A stretch of 64,000 bases of DNA from Chitinophaga pinensis (GTDB lineage Bacteria > Bacteroidota > Bacteroidia > UKL13-3). Shown here piece after piece: positions 1-9,629 of this stretch. The DNA lies in assembly GCA_945870425.1 (NCBI GenBank), contig CAMBSD010000014.1, positions 28,619 to 92,618 of the forward strand. Reading direction: 5' to 3'. Each line of letters starts with the position of its first letter. Within the stretch, counting starts at the first letter, position 1. The notes under the pieces are model-generated. The model had not been told where the DNA came from. It did not search any database and was given only the letters and a program-made list of their open reading frames with translations. The position numbers and the translations under genes are program-made.

Positions 1-1
1 G

Positions 2-256
2 GCTTTGGCTAAATTGTTAAGTGGTGATGCAACAGGTGCTAAAAATATGATTGATGCTATGAATCCTGATCAATTGGATGCAAGCCACTATTATTTAAGA
101 GCTGTTTGTGGTGCACGCATGAACAATCAAGATGTATTAACTACTAATTTGGCTCGTGCTGTTGGTATGAATGGCGAAATTCGTAAAATGGCTAAAGATG
201 ATGTTGAGTTTATTAAATTCTTCAGCAATCCATTATTCGAAGGTGCTATTAGATAA
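2..256 (+). CDS. C-terminal end of an unidentified protein (5' truncated by window edge)
   Basis: The reading frame is open from the first bases of the window to a TAA stop, so this is the tail of a longer gene; the TTG used by the ORF track is probably internal. The visible ~84 residues are helical, with a segment resembling one TPR-like hairpin (SHYYLRAVCGARMNN) followed by a stretch ending KFFSNPLFEGAIR. Tails of this kind occur on TPR-containing envelope proteins of Bacteroidota, but the family cannot be fixed from the fragment. A strong terminator follows directly. Confidence 0.6.
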   Translation, partial: ALAKLLSGDATGAKNMIDAMNPDQLDASHYYLRAVCGARMNNQDVLTTNLARAVGMNGEIRKMAKDDVEFIKFFSNPLFEGAIR

Positions 257-280
257 TTAATAGGAATTAGAAATTAACTT

Positions 281-309
281 AAAGGCTGCCCGGAAGGCAG
301 CCTTTTTTG
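281..309 (+). terminator. Rho-independent terminator after the truncated first gene
   Basis: A 10-bp perfect stem (AAAGGCTGCC / GGCAGCCTTT) with a 5-base loop is followed by a T run. It lies about 25 bases after the stop codon of the first gene. Confidence 0.9.
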
Positions 310-336
310 TTAATATTATTTCTAAACTTGTAATTG

Positions 337-1512
337 CTATTTAGCTATTACAAGTCTCTTGATTTCGAAGATTTCTTGAGAATTAGTATCGGAAATTTTT
401 ATTAAGAATAGCCCATTTTTCAATTCAGCTGTATTTATTGATTTTACATCATTTTCAATTATAAAGTCAGTAATTATTTTCTGCCCAGCTAAATTGTAAA
501 TAACTATTTGAACAGGTATATTTAAATGATTAACTAAATTCATTTTATCTGAGCTAGGATTAGGATAAATATCAAATGAAATTGGCTTTAATTCAATTAG
601 TGAACTCTTTGCTGTATCTCTTTGTATTGCTTTTTGGTTGAAGAATTTGTAAGAAGCAAATACAGGATAATGATCGCTAGTTGAATTACTGAAACCAGAT
701 AAATACGAATTGGCATTATCAAATACATTGATACTCCCGTCAATATAGTACTTATTTAAACTGTCACTGACCATAATATGGTCGATTACGCTCCCTGTAT
801 AATATGTTTTTCTTCCTTTATCAGCCAAAGTTTTAGTAGGAAAAAAGTAATTGGCATCTATCAGGCCTCTGAATGGCGAGGCTGAAACCCCATCAAATAT
901 AGTAAAATCAAGCCTGTCATTCCAATCTCCTAATACAATATATTTTTTATCTTTAAGTACTGTTTCAATATATAATTGAAGGAAATTCGCAGCATTCTTT
1001 CTTCTTTGATAAGCATCTTGCTTTTGACTAGTTGTACCTGTATTTGCTTTAATATGCACCGAAATAACATACAATGTATCAAGGTCACCTTTTTTATATT
1101 TTAATGTTGTCATAAGTGGTGGTCTTCCTGCAAAATCATAATTGTATGATGTAAGTATATGTTCTTCTTTTAGTTTATCAAACAAGGTGTTTTTCCATAA
1201 AATAGCCATTTTTTGAGTTTGGCTAAAAGTAGAAATAGAGGAACTGTAAGAACTTAATTGACCCATCATGCTTACAAATGTTTGTTGATTAGAAACCTCC
1301 TCCAAACTCCAAATATCAATATCTGCAACTGTGATTAGTTTAACGATATTGTTGAATTGAGTTATTTCATCGCTTGGACCGTTGGTAGTATCGCCAAACC
1401 ATTCAGTATTCCAAGCACCTATTTCTAAAAGAGAATCAACTCCGAATTTTGGAAAATTTTGTGCTGGTGCATAAAATGATAATATAAGAAATAGGATTAG
1501 TAGTTTTTTCAT
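337..1512 (-). CDS. Secreted endonuclease/exonuclease/phosphatase-family protein with T9SS sorting domain
   Basis: 391 residues. A signal peptide (residues 1-18, ending YAPAQ) precedes an endonuclease/exonuclease/phosphatase fold of about 270 residues. Family active-site elements are visible: N35 (WNTEWFG), E71/E72 (SLEEV), H153 (VHIKAN), D196-N198 (GDWNDR), D244 and the terminal S279-D280-H281. The last ~80 residues (from FDIYPNPS) are a type A T9SS sorting domain ending KRLVIAK, so the enzyme is probably exported through the outer membrane and released or surface-anchored. Substrate is unknown; extracellular nuclease activity on DNA is a reasonable guess. It is the last gene of a three-gene minus-strand operon, 21 bases after the preceding stop. 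Confidence 0.9.
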   Translation of the reverse strand: MKKLLILFLILSFYAPAQNFPKFGVDSLLEIGAWNTEWFGDTTNGPSDEITQFNNIVKLITVADIDIWSLEEVSNQQTFVSMMGQLSSYSSSISTFSQTQKMAILWKNTLFDKLKEEHILTSYNYDFAGRPPLMTTLKYKKGDLDTLYVISVHIKANTGTTSQKQDAYQRRKNAANFLQLYIETVLKDKKYIVLGDWNDRLDFTIFDGVSASPFRGLIDANYFFPTKTLADKGRKTYYTGSVIDHIMVSDSLNKYYIDGSINVFDNANSYLSGFSNSTSDHYPVFASYKFFNQKAIQRDTAKSSLIELKPISFDIYPNPSSDKMNLVNHLNIPVQIVIYNLAGQKIITDFIIENDVKSINTAELKNGLFLIKISDTNSQEIFEIKRLVIAK

Positions 1513-1533
1513 AACGATGTTTGAAAAACGAAT

Positions 1534-2493
1534 TTAAGTTTTGCTTTTGTAAACAAAAGCCATGTAGGCTAAACTGCCAATAATAAATGTAAAAATAGTT
1601 TGAAAACCATGAATGATTATGGCCAATGCATTTGCTGTTATGCTTGAAATACCTAGTAAAATAAATGCCTGTGAAACACCATAGTGATAGGCTCCAGCCG
1701 ACCCTGCTTGTAAGGGTATAGACCTAACAAAGGAGCCTACAATCATTATCTGAAAAGCCATATAATAGCTCAAATTTGATGATTCTGTGAATGTAAAAAA
1801 CCATAAATAAGTCATTAGGAAATAGCAAATCCAGATACAAATGGTATAGATAGAGAACAGAAAAATACTTTTGATTTTTGCAAGCATTTTTATGGAAATC
1901 CAAAAACCTTGCAGCCAAGTTTTAACCTTATTTTCTGTCTTATATATCAAATATGCAACGAAAATAATTAATGTAGCAAAAGCAATTAATAAACCTATAA
2001 CTTGATTTGTAGGAATCAAATCAAAGTTGATAAAAGATTTGAGAAGGGAAGTGTGATTGGCATACTCTAAAATAATTGCCAAAATAGATATTATCAAAAG
2101 GGTAATAACATCTATTGTACGCTCAAATATTACAGTAGTCAAACTTTGGTTGATGGGGGTTTTATTCAACTTTTTTAATATCGCACAACGAGTAACTTCA
2201 CCTAACCTTGGTATGGCAAAATTTACTAAATATCCAATACATAAGGCTATGCTTAGGTTTGATTTTGGGATGTCTTGATTGATTTGACGAAAAAGTAATT
2301 CCCACCTTAATACCCTGAAAAAATAAACGATGATGGAAATAAAAAGCACAGGTATTATTAAAAGGAAGTTACCCTTGTATATGGTCTCTGTAATTTGTTT
2401 TAACTCGAGTTTATGCAAACTCATATAAAGAAGCATCGCCCCAATTGATAAAAATAACAAATATTGAGAAAATATAAAAATCTTATTCTTCAA
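1534..2493 (-). CDS. YbhN/AglD-type (UPF0104) integral membrane protein
   Basis: 319 residues with about eight hydrophobic segments spread over the whole length. It resembles the lysylphosphatidylglycerol synthase transmembrane (UPF0104, YbhN/AglD-like) family, including the internal VNFAIPRLGEVTRCAIL stretch and the late PLQAGSAGAYHYG motif characteristic of these proteins. No catalytic aminoacyl-transferase domain is attached, so it is not a full MprF. Members are proposed lipid-related transporters or flippases. The start is 8 bases after the upstream gene's stop, so the two are co-transcribed. Confidence 0.85.
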   Translation of the reverse strand: MKNKIFIFSQYLLFLSIGAMLLYMSLHKLELKQITETIYKGNFLLIIPVLFISIIVYFFRVLRWELLFRQINQDIPKSNLSIALCIGYLVNFAIPRLGEVTRCAILKKLNKTPINQSLTTVIFERTIDVITLLIISILAIILEYANHTSLLKSFINFDLIPTNQVIGLLIAFATLIIFVAYLIYKTENKVKTWLQGFWISIKMLAKIKSIFLFSIYTICIWICYFLMTYLWFFTFTESSNLSYYMAFQIMIVGSFVRSIPLQAGSAGAYHYGVSQAFILLGISSITANALAIIIHGFQTIFTFIIGSLAYMAFVYKSKT

Positions 2494-2501
2494 TTAGGTG
2501 T

Positions 2502-5243
2502 TTATTTAACTCTATAAACAAAAAGCTTATTATCTATACTACCCAAAGCCAAATACATATCAGCATCACTGTATAATTTGCCGAAACCAAAATGTCTGCA
2601 TCCTCTGAATTTAAACATTGAATAAGGCTTACCTTGAGTATCACTTATATTCAACTCACAATTATTTTGTGACAAATAAGCAATAGATGTTCTTCCTTCT
2701 AAATCTACCATTTCAGGTTGATTATCTATTGTGCTGTCTGACCAGGCGTAACTAAAACCTAATTCCATTTTGTGGTTGTAAAATTCATAGGAGTTATTTG
2801 TTTTAATATAATAATTCTCCTCATTAGAATTTTGATCGATTATGATTTCGAATCCAATATTTGTTTTAATGAGGTATTCGGAAATTGGTTTATTCTCACC
2901 CTTTGAAAATACATCTTGTACAATAAGTTTATTCGTAGAATCAAGGCAATAAAATCTCACGGTGCCTGTATCTATTTGTTTATGGTTGATGTATTTATAA
3001 GATATGGTACTATCTAATCTGATATTATTGAATTTCTTACCGTTAGATAGATAAAAATCAATTTTTCCTTTTTCGTTTAGGCTATAAATAATGTTTTCTT
3101 TGGCTAGTGAAAATCCCCTTATGGGTTGAATGGCGTTTGGCCAAATTTCTTTGGGATTGAAGCCTGCTTGTAGAATCCCTTTGCAATTGTATTGCCAAAT
3201 TTTGAAATATTTACCAGCAACAAAAATTTGATATGTATGATCTGATAAAAAGTCAAAAACACTAATAGGGAATTTGGTAGCTGCTGGAATCCAAATAGGA
3301 AAGTTTTGAATATTTTTTCCATTTGCATCTATCAAAAACATTTGATTATTTGTGTTGAATAAATAAACTGTAGTGCCATTATGGAAGATATCTAATTGAT
3401 GGACTTCACTGATTATGGCGGAGCTTAATTTCTCTTTCCATAATTGTTTTCCTTCTTTGTCAAAACAGTACAAATTGAATTTTGCATCTTGAATCAAAAT
3501 AACTTGCTCACTGGTGTTTGAGTTGTTTACAAAATAAGGTTTACTAATAATGCAAGTATCAATATTCGCTTCCCATAAAAGTTCAGTTGAATTTGTTTCT
3601 GCCTTATTAAACTGCAACAATATCTGTGTTGAAAATGTTTTTTCACCTTGTGTTGCAAATTGTGCAGCAAAGATTTCGGCTTTTTGGTAATAACCTTTAT
3701 TAATACTTAGCGAACTTATTATAGAGGAATTACCAAAGGTATTAACCAAATTAGCAGCATTTTTGTTTAGTATCATCACTTCAAATGAGTTCTGAGAAGA
3801 TAAGGTAGATTTTGCTTCCTTGTATGATTCAAGTGATTGCAAAGTGCTGTTTTCATTCATCTTATCAAGAGTGTGTTGCAGCAATTGCATGTTAGAACCA
3901 ACCAATACCAATCCATTGTTAATACAATAGTAATTTATGGTAAGTTTCTCAAATCCGGAACAATAATATTCCAAAGCCTTTCCAATTGGTAGGAAATTGA
4001 ATTTACTTGAGTTTTGTCTAGTAGAATCAAGTGTATCATTTGAGCTTTCTTTTATTTTCAATTCAATAAATTTAGCTGAATTGATAAATTCATTCAAATT
4101 TTGAGGCGCAAAAATACCTATCCACGAGCTATCAGTGCTCAATCCGTTTGCATTAATATTAGCAATTAAGTAATTATTGCCAAGGCTTGGTACAAAAGAT
4201 TCATTTAATTTTACATTCAGATTTTCCTCAATGCTGTCATTATAAATCTTATATTCTTTTAAAGTTTTATTTGACCCAAGGTATTCAATTAAATTTTTTT
4301 GATATGTGACAATGTTGGAAACATTCTGCATAAAATAAAAATTTGTGCTCAAAGGAAGTTTATCTGTAATGGATTGGGAGAAAGGAATTTGATTTGAAAA
4401 TATATCCAAAAATTGAAAAAGTGAATCGTCAGTTATGCTCGCTCCAGATACTAATAAGTTGTTTTCTTTCAATTGCAAATCCCCACCTGACCAATTTGCA
4501 ACTGAGGGCAGAAAAGAAAAAGAGTGCATATTTAACTCATTTGTGAAACTATTAAATAATGATGCAATATTTTTGTAATTAATGTAAATATTTAAATCGC
4601 TAGTGATTGATTTTGCAAAATTTAAACTCTTTAATCCATTATTGGTATAACTGTTATAATACTTACATTTAATCAGCGCGTCTTCAACAAGAGAGCCTTC
4701 AAATGCAAACATAAGTAGACCTTTTTTTAGGGCAATACTAAAATTATTTGAGCCTTTGAAGTCAGTAAAATCAAATATAATTTCTTTATTATATAGCCTT
4801 TTATTGATTTTAAATCGATTTCTATATCTGTCAGTTAACCATTTAAATGTTTCAATAACATCTGGGTTTTCCTCTATTTCTATAGCTATAAAATAATGGG
4901 TACTATTACTTTTATCTGTATGTATGGATAAAGTAGTTCTTTTACTTTGTTTCCATTCATTGAAATTTTTGTCCGTATTTAATAAACTATCAAGAATAAG
5001 TATGCTTTCTGTTAGTTCATTTAATTTAGCCGCTTTATTTATTTGATTGAAGAATTTTTTTGACTTAATTGACTGAATGGTAGATTCAAAATTTTTAGTT
5101 TCTAAAATAATACTAGCATTGTTTGGCACAACATCTATGGCATGAGGGTTATTGTTGCTTACATTGAAAAAAAAGAAATACAAGAATAGGAGCACAACTA
5201 CTATGAAACTTGAAATCAGGCCAATAAATAACTTTTGATTCAT
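2502..5243 (-). CDS. Large membrane-anchored periplasmic protein of unknown function
   Basis: 913 residues. An N-terminal membrane anchor (about residues 5-27) is followed by a periplasmic region whose first segment (VPNNASIILETKNFES) resembles the start of DUF3352-like proteins. The C-terminal ~300 residues contain repeating strand patterns (LYCFDKEGKQLWKEKL, FLIDANGKNIQNFPIW) that look like a PQQ/WD-type beta-propeller. No catalytic motif was recognised. It is first in an operon with the YbhN-like protein and the secreted nuclease-like protein, and faces the DUF423 gene across a 124-base divergent promoter region. The domain call is inference from pattern only. Confidence 0.7.
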   Translation of the reverse strand: MNQKLFIGLISSFIVVVLLFLYFFFFNVSNNNPHAIDVVPNNASIILETKNFESTIQSIKSKKFFNQINKAAKLNELTESILILDSLLNTDKNFNEWKQSKRTTLSIHTDKSNSTHYFIAIEIEENPDVIETFKWLTDRYRNRFKINKRLYNKEIIFDFTDFKGSNNFSIALKKGLLMFAFEGSLVEDALIKCKYYNSYTNNGLKSLNFAKSITSDLNIYINYKNIASLFNSFTNELNMHSFSFLPSVANWSGGDLQLKENNLLVSGASITDDSLFQFLDIFSNQIPFSQSITDKLPLSTNFYFMQNVSNIVTYQKNLIEYLGSNKTLKEYKIYNDSIEENLNVKLNESFVPSLGNNYLIANINANGLSTDSSWIGIFAPQNLNEFINSAKFIELKIKESSNDTLDSTRQNSSKFNFLPIGKALEYYCSGFEKLTINYYCINNGLVLVGSNMQLLQHTLDKMNENSTLQSLESYKEAKSTLSSQNSFEVMILNKNAANLVNTFGNSSIISSLSINKGYYQKAEIFAAQFATQGEKTFSTQILLQFNKAETNSTELLWEANIDTCIISKPYFVNNSNTSEQVILIQDAKFNLYCFDKEGKQLWKEKLSSAIISEVHQLDIFHNGTTVYLFNTNNQMFLIDANGKNIQNFPIWIPAATKFPISVFDFLSDHTYQIFVAGKYFKIWQYNCKGILQAGFNPKEIWPNAIQPIRGFSLAKENIIYSLNEKGKIDFYLSNGKKFNNIRLDSTISYKYINHKQIDTGTVRFYCLDSTNKLIVQDVFSKGENKPISEYLIKTNIGFEIIIDQNSNEENYYIKTNNSYEFYNHKMELGFSYAWSDSTIDNQPEMVDLEGRTSIAYLSQNNCELNISDTQGKPYSMFKFRGCRHFGFGKLYSDADMYLALGSIDNKLFVYRVK

Positions 5244-5367
5244 CTACATTTAATTATATTGTAAAAATAATAGTTGCGATTCAAATAATTTATTTGCAAT
5301 TGTTCACAAGTAAACCTTAATTCGACATCAAATTAACCTTCTTTATACACTTATTTTTATTAATTAT

Positions 5368-5862
5368 ATGGAATTAAAATCTAGAAACTACGCAAAAATG
5401 GGATTTTATATATGTGCTTTAAGCGTTGCTTTAGGTGCAATGGGTAAGCATTTGCTTGAAGATTTTGTATCACCATATTATCTAGAAATTTTCGAAACTG
5501 CAGTTATGTATCAATTTATACATGGTATTGCAATAGCCTTTCTTGCTTTAAATCATCGCAGGTTAAATGAAAAATACCTTCTATACATTCTACCTCTGTT
5601 TATATTTAGTATATTGATTTTTAGTGGTACTCTATATCTTCTAGTCTTTTTCTCTATTGCCATTGGCGATGAATATAAATGGTTAGGCGCGATAACCCCA
5701 CTTGGCGGAACTGGATTTATTTTAGGTTGGATTTTGCTTGGAGTTAAAGGATTTGATTCATACGATACGAATTCTGCAGAAGTTGCTGGAAATTCTAAAA
5801 GTAAGCATAAAAGGCATAAGAGAGTCCGTTCAAAATCAGTAAGCTCTGAAAGTACCAATTAA
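5368..5862 (+). CDS. DUF423 family small membrane protein
   Basis: 164 residues with four transmembrane segments. The opening (ALSVALGAMGKH) followed by FETAVMYQFIHGIAIA matches the DUF423 (YgdD-like) family. The family has no established biochemical role. The C-terminus carries an unusual very basic tail (SKHKRHKRVRSKS) of about 20 residues that most family members lack. The stop codon overlaps the next start by one base (TAATG), indicating translational coupling with the SixA gene. Confidence 0.88.
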   Translation: MELKSRNYAKMGFYICALSVALGAMGKHLLEDFVSPYYLEIFETAVMYQFIHGIAIAFLALNHRRLNEKYLLYILPLFIFSILIFSGTLYLLVFFSIAIGDEYKWLGAITPLGGTGFILGWILLGVKGFDSYDTNSAEVAGNSKSKHKRHKRVRSKSVSSESTN

Positions 5863-6359
5863 TGAAAAATTTGGTTATTATTAGACATGCTAAAGCTGAA
5901 AAAAATGATTTGGTTCAGGACTATGATAGGGGTTTAACAGATAGAGGTAAGGCTGATGCTATTGAAATGTCCAATAGGCTCTCTAAGAAAGGGTTCAAGC
6001 CTGATTTAATTATTTCAAGTCCAGCAAAACGAACACATAAAACTGCTAAAATTATTGCTGAACATTTCAGTTATGATGAGAAAAACATTGAATTGATTGC
6101 TCATATTTATACTGCTAATGTTGGCGACCTATTATATATTATTAGAGATTTGGATGACTCTATTAATAAAGTAATTATTGTTGGCCATAATCCAACTGTT
6201 ACGGGTCTTATTGGATACCTCACGCCAAATTTTATAGAACATCTGCCCACTTCGGGCTGTGCTCAAATTCAATTTGATGTCAAAACTTGGAAGATGGTTA
6301 AGCAATTGTCGGGAAATCTATTGTATGTTGACTTTCCTTCTAATGCTAAATTAATTTAA
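5862..6359 (+). CDS. sixA: SixA-type phosphohistidine phosphatase (histidine phosphatase superfamily)
   Basis: 165 residues. The phosphate-binding RHA motif (R8-H9 in VIIRHAKAEK) and the second histidine (VGHNPT) identify a branch-1 histidine phosphatase of the short SixA type; LTDRGKADA and ISSPAKRTHKTA are characteristic. SixA enzymes dephosphorylate phosphohistidine on signalling or phosphotransfer proteins in the cytoplasm. No histidine kinase or PTS protein is nearby, so the partner is unknown. Start at TAATG overlap with the upstream gene. Confidence 0.93.
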   Translation: MKNLVIIRHAKAEKNDLVQDYDRGLTDRGKADAIEMSNRLSKKGFKPDLIISSPAKRTHKTAKIIAEHFSYDEKNIELIAHIYTANVGDLLYIIRDLDDSINKVIIVGHNPTVTGLIGYLTPNFIEHLPTSGCAQIQFDVKTWKMVKQLSGNLLYVDFPSNAKLI

Positions 6360-6378
6360 ATTTCGTTACATACTTACT

Positions 6379-8277
6379 ATGTTGTTTAAACAAACTTTTT
6401 TCATAACTTTTTTGTTATTTTTTTCCATAATGACTTCAGCCCAACTTCCATTTTCAGGAACGAAAATTAAAAAAGCTGATAAGTTTTTTGGTGATGCTTT
6501 AATAAAATATTCGGCTATGGATTATTATACAGCAGCTGAGTTATTAAATAAATCTGTGAAAGAAGATCCTAATTTTATTGATGCTTGGATGCTTCTTGCT
6601 GATATTAAAGGCAAGAATGAAAAGTTTGAAGAGTCAATAAGATTATATGAAAAAATAATAGGACTTAATCCCAATTTTCCACTTTCATACTATGGAATAG
6701 CGAAGGATGCCATTGAATTATCAAATTATCAATTGTCATTTGAAAATATTACTCACTTTAATACCTATCAAGATTATTTTGGGAAGAAAAATAGTGCAGA
6801 AAAAATTAGAAAAATTGCTGAATTTGGTAAAGAGGCCATCAAATATCCTGTTGACTTTAAACCATATAACTTAGGGCCAGGTGTCAATTCTTTTGAAAAT
6901 GAGTATTGGCCTGGTGTTACAGCCGATGGTCAAACCCTTATATTTACTCGTTTAGTTGGAAATAGTAATGAAGATTTCTTTATTAGTCAAAAAAACGAAA
7001 CTGGATGGGGAGCAGCTAAGAATCTTGGGGAGCCTATTAATACTGAACAAAATGAAGGCACTGTTTCAATGTCACCCGATGGACAATATATTTTCTATAC
7101 GGCCTGTAATAGGAGGGTTGATAATGGCAGTTGTGATATTTTATTATCAAAACTTGACGGTACTCAATGGTCAAATCCAATAAATCTTGGTGCACCGATA
7201 AATGGCAGAACTTGGGAGGCCCAACCTAGCTTATCCTATGATGGTAAAACAATTTATTTCAGTAGTGGGCGTCCAGGAGGATTTGGTAAAACCGATATTT
7301 GGAAAACTACCTATAGCAATGGAAAATGGTCAGCTCCCTTGAATCTGGGGCCTGAAATTAATACTGAAGGTGATGAGCAATCCCCATTTATTTCAAAAGA
7401 TGACCAAACCTTATATTTTAATAGTGATGGACATGCTGGTATGGGTGGTATTGATTTGTTTATTGCACGTAAAACACTTGATGGTAAATGGCAAAAGGCT
7501 GTCAATTTAGGCTATCCTATTAATACGAATAAAGATGAAACATGTATAACTCTTTCCGCTAGTGGTGAGTATGCATATTATGTTGCTGAAAAAGAAGGTG
7601 GATTTGGAGGCTTGGATATTTATGGTTTTGAAGTACCAGAAAATTTACGTCCTAAGAAAACGGGTTATATTAAAGGGATAGTTTTTGATGCTAAAACATT
7701 AAAGAAGTTGGTGGCCAAAATTGAGTTGATTGATCTGTCAACTGGAAAACAAGTTGTCGAAGCTTATTCTAATAAATTAAATGGCGGATTTTTGGTTTGT
7801 TTACAAGGCAATAGAGATTATGCCATGAATGTAAGTTCAAATGGTTATCTATTTCAATCAGAAAATTTTAGCTTGAAAAATCAAGATGCTTCCGACCCGT
7901 TGACATTAAATATTGGCTTACGTCAAATTGCGACAGGCGAAAAGGTTGTCCTAAAAAACATATTTTTTGATACAGATAAATTTATTTTGAAAGATGAGTC
8001 TAAAATAGAAATCGAAAAACTAATTGAGTTTATTAATGCAAACCCGAGAATTAGGATTGAGGTGGGTGGACATACAGATAATGTAGGTGATAAGAAAAAG
8101 AATGAGGTCTTATCAAATAATAGAGCCAAAGCTGTTTATGATTATTTAGTGTTTAAAGGTATCTTGCCTGCAAGGTTATCTTTCAAGGGTTATGCTGATG
8201 CGCAGCCTATTGCAGATAATAAAACAGAGGCAGGAAAAAAATTGAATCGTAGGACTGAATTTAAGATTGTTCTGTAA
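6379..8277 (+). CDS. PorE-like OmpA-family protein (TPR, PD40 propeller, CRD-like, OmpA)
   Basis: 632 residues. Order of domains: signal peptide (to about residue 21, SAQ), TPR-like helices (about 30-150), a beta-propeller of PD40/WD40-like repeats (about 175-430; recurring SPDGQYIFYTA, SYDGKTIYFSS, SKDDQTLYFNS), a carboxypeptidase-regulatory-like fold (about 435-515, GYIKGIVFDAKT), and a C-terminal OmpA peptidoglycan-binding domain (about 525-632, GGHTDNVG, LSNNRAKAV). This is the domain order described for the T9SS component PorE, a periplasmic protein. Unlike PorE there is no lipobox cysteine. Bacteroidota often encode several such paralogs, so T9SS membership is likely but not proven. The M48 protease gene starts at the next base after the stop. 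Confidence 0.88.
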   Translation: MLFKQTFFITFLLFFSIMTSAQLPFSGTKIKKADKFFGDALIKYSAMDYYTAAELLNKSVKEDPNFIDAWMLLADIKGKNEKFEESIRLYEKIIGLNPNFPLSYYGIAKDAIELSNYQLSFENITHFNTYQDYFGKKNSAEKIRKIAEFGKEAIKYPVDFKPYNLGPGVNSFENEYWPGVTADGQTLIFTRLVGNSNEDFFISQKNETGWGAAKNLGEPINTEQNEGTVSMSPDGQYIFYTACNRRVDNGSCDILLSKLDGTQWSNPINLGAPINGRTWEAQPSLSYDGKTIYFSSGRPGGFGKTDIWKTTYSNGKWSAPLNLGPEINTEGDEQSPFISKDDQTLYFNSDGHAGMGGIDLFIARKTLDGKWQKAVNLGYPINTNKDETCITLSASGEYAYYVAEKEGGFGGLDIYGFEVPENLRPKKTGYIKGIVFDAKTLKKLVAKIELIDLSTGKQVVEAYSNKLNGGFLVCLQGNRDYAMNVSSNGYLFQSENFSLKNQDASDPLTLNIGLRQIATGEKVVLKNIFFDTDKFILKDESKIEIEKLIEFINANPRIRIEVGGHTDNVGDKKKNEVLSNNRAKAVYDYLVFKGILPARLSFKGYADAQPIADNKTEAGKKLNRRTEFKIVL

Positions 8278-9063
8278 ATGAAGATAGGTTTTTTAGGTTT
8301 CTTTATTGTTTTACTTCTGGCTTCCTGCGGTGATGAAGGAGTTGTAACATACCTAAGTACGGACATTGATAAGATGATAGGGGAGCAAGTAAAAGAGCAG
8401 ATTAATGATAATCCCGATCAATTTAAAATTTTAGATTCAGATGATTACCCTAAGGTATATGAAAGGCTAAATCATATTAAAATTGAAATACTAAATTCAG
8501 GCATGATTAAACATAAAAATGATTTTGTATGGGAATTAAGAATTGTTGATGATACTGCGGTTTTAAATGCTTTTTGTGTACCTGGTGGATATATTTATGT
8601 TTATACAGGACTTATTAAATTTTTAGACAGTGAGGATCAATTAGCAGGTGTGATGGGTCATGAAATAGCCCATGCAGACCTTAGACATAGCACAAGGCAG
8701 CTCATTCAGAGTTATGGTATTTCACTTCTAGTTAAGTTTATTTTTGGATACGATGGAGGAGGTTTGGTCAACATTGCAGCAAACCTTGCAGGCTTAAAAT
8801 TTAGTAGAAGTCATGAAAGTGAAGCTGATTTGCAATCTGTGAAGTATTTGTATCATACAGAATATGATGCAAGAGGAGTGAAAGGTTTTTTTGAAAAATT
8901 AAATAAGGAGAATAAGAATCCGGAGATAGTAGAATTTTTAAGCACACATCCCGAGCCTGAAAACCGTATTCAAAAAATAGACGATGAGTTTAAATTACTT
9001 GGTGGAAAAGAGGGTAAAATATTTAGTAGGGAATACGAACAACTAAAGAAGTCATTAAATTGA
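8278..9063 (+). CDS. M48-family metalloprotease, lipoprotein
   Basis: 261 residues. The N-terminus has a lipobox (LLLASC, Cys17), so the protein is a membrane-anchored periplasmic lipoprotein. The zinc site HEIAH lies at residues 128-132 and the third ligand glutamate in SHESEAD near 180; NAFCVPGG is the conserved substrate-strand region. This matches the M48 BepA/LoiP-type periplasmic proteases that act on misfolded outer-membrane proteins. It abuts the PorE-like gene with no gap, suggesting a joint role in envelope or secretion-system maintenance. Stop codon is TGA. Confidence 0.92.
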   Translation: MKIGFLGFFIVLLLASCGDEGVVTYLSTDIDKMIGEQVKEQINDNPDQFKILDSDDYPKVYERLNHIKIEILNSGMIKHKNDFVWELRIVDDTAVLNAFCVPGGYIYVYTGLIKFLDSEDQLAGVMGHEIAHADLRHSTRQLIQSYGISLLVKFIFGYDGGGLVNIAANLAGLKFSRSHESEADLQSVKYLYHTEYDARGVKGFFEKLNKENKNPEIVEFLSTHPEPENRIQKIDDEFKLLGGKEGKIFSREYEQLKKSLN

Positions 9064-9065
9064 AA

Positions 9066-9599
9066 TTATTCAAATCCCATTTGTTTAATAATCTGTTCTA
9101 TTTGCCAGTCCTCAACAGGGTCATATTCGTCTTTTAAATTACCCCCAATAAACTTAGCAAATGTTTGCCAATACATGGCTGTCAAGTTACCTCGATAAGT
9201 TTTAAGTAAATCGTAAGCATTACTACCCGTTTCTCTATAAATTAATCGAATTAATATTTTTCCTTGAGAAACAGTTAGATTCATAAGGTCATCCATAAAT
9301 TGTTCTTTTATAGAGTTTTCACTTCGTTTAAGATATTCCTTCCTTGCTTTTTCGTTTGGCAATAACTGCAGATTTTGCTCTAGCATTTGAAATCTAAATG
9401 AGGCAAGCTTAGCATATGGTAAAACCTTCTTAACATTATAAACCAAACGCTGATATTTCTTTTCATATTCAGGATCAGCCTTTGCTCTTACAATAAATTC
9501 AGGTAATGTGTAGTTTTTTATTGTATCAGGTGGTGTGTTTTGAGCCACTGAGCAAAGTGTGATTTTGAATAATAAACTAAGTAATAATATTTTTTTCAT
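9066..9599 (-). CDS. DUF4294 domain exported protein
   Basis: 177 residues with a signal peptide (to about residue 20, SVAQ). The body (LVYNVKKVLPYAKLA, SQGKILIRLIYRETG, FAKFIGGNLKDEYDP) matches DUF4294, a Bacteroidota-specific family without a known function. It ends 2 bases from the convergent M48 gene. The start lies 30 bases downstream of the lgt stop, so it is probably co-transcribed with lgt. Confidence 0.88.
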   Translation of the reverse strand: MKKILLLSLLFKITLCSVAQNTPPDTIKNYTLPEFIVRAKADPEYEKKYQRLVYNVKKVLPYAKLASFRFQMLEQNLQLLPNEKARKEYLKRSENSIKEQFMDDLMNLTVSQGKILIRLIYRETGSNAYDLLKTYRGNLTAMYWQTFAKFIGGNLKDEYDPVEDWQIEQIIKQMGFE

Positions 9600-9629
9600 T
9601 CTTTAATTAACGAAAATACAATGCCATAA

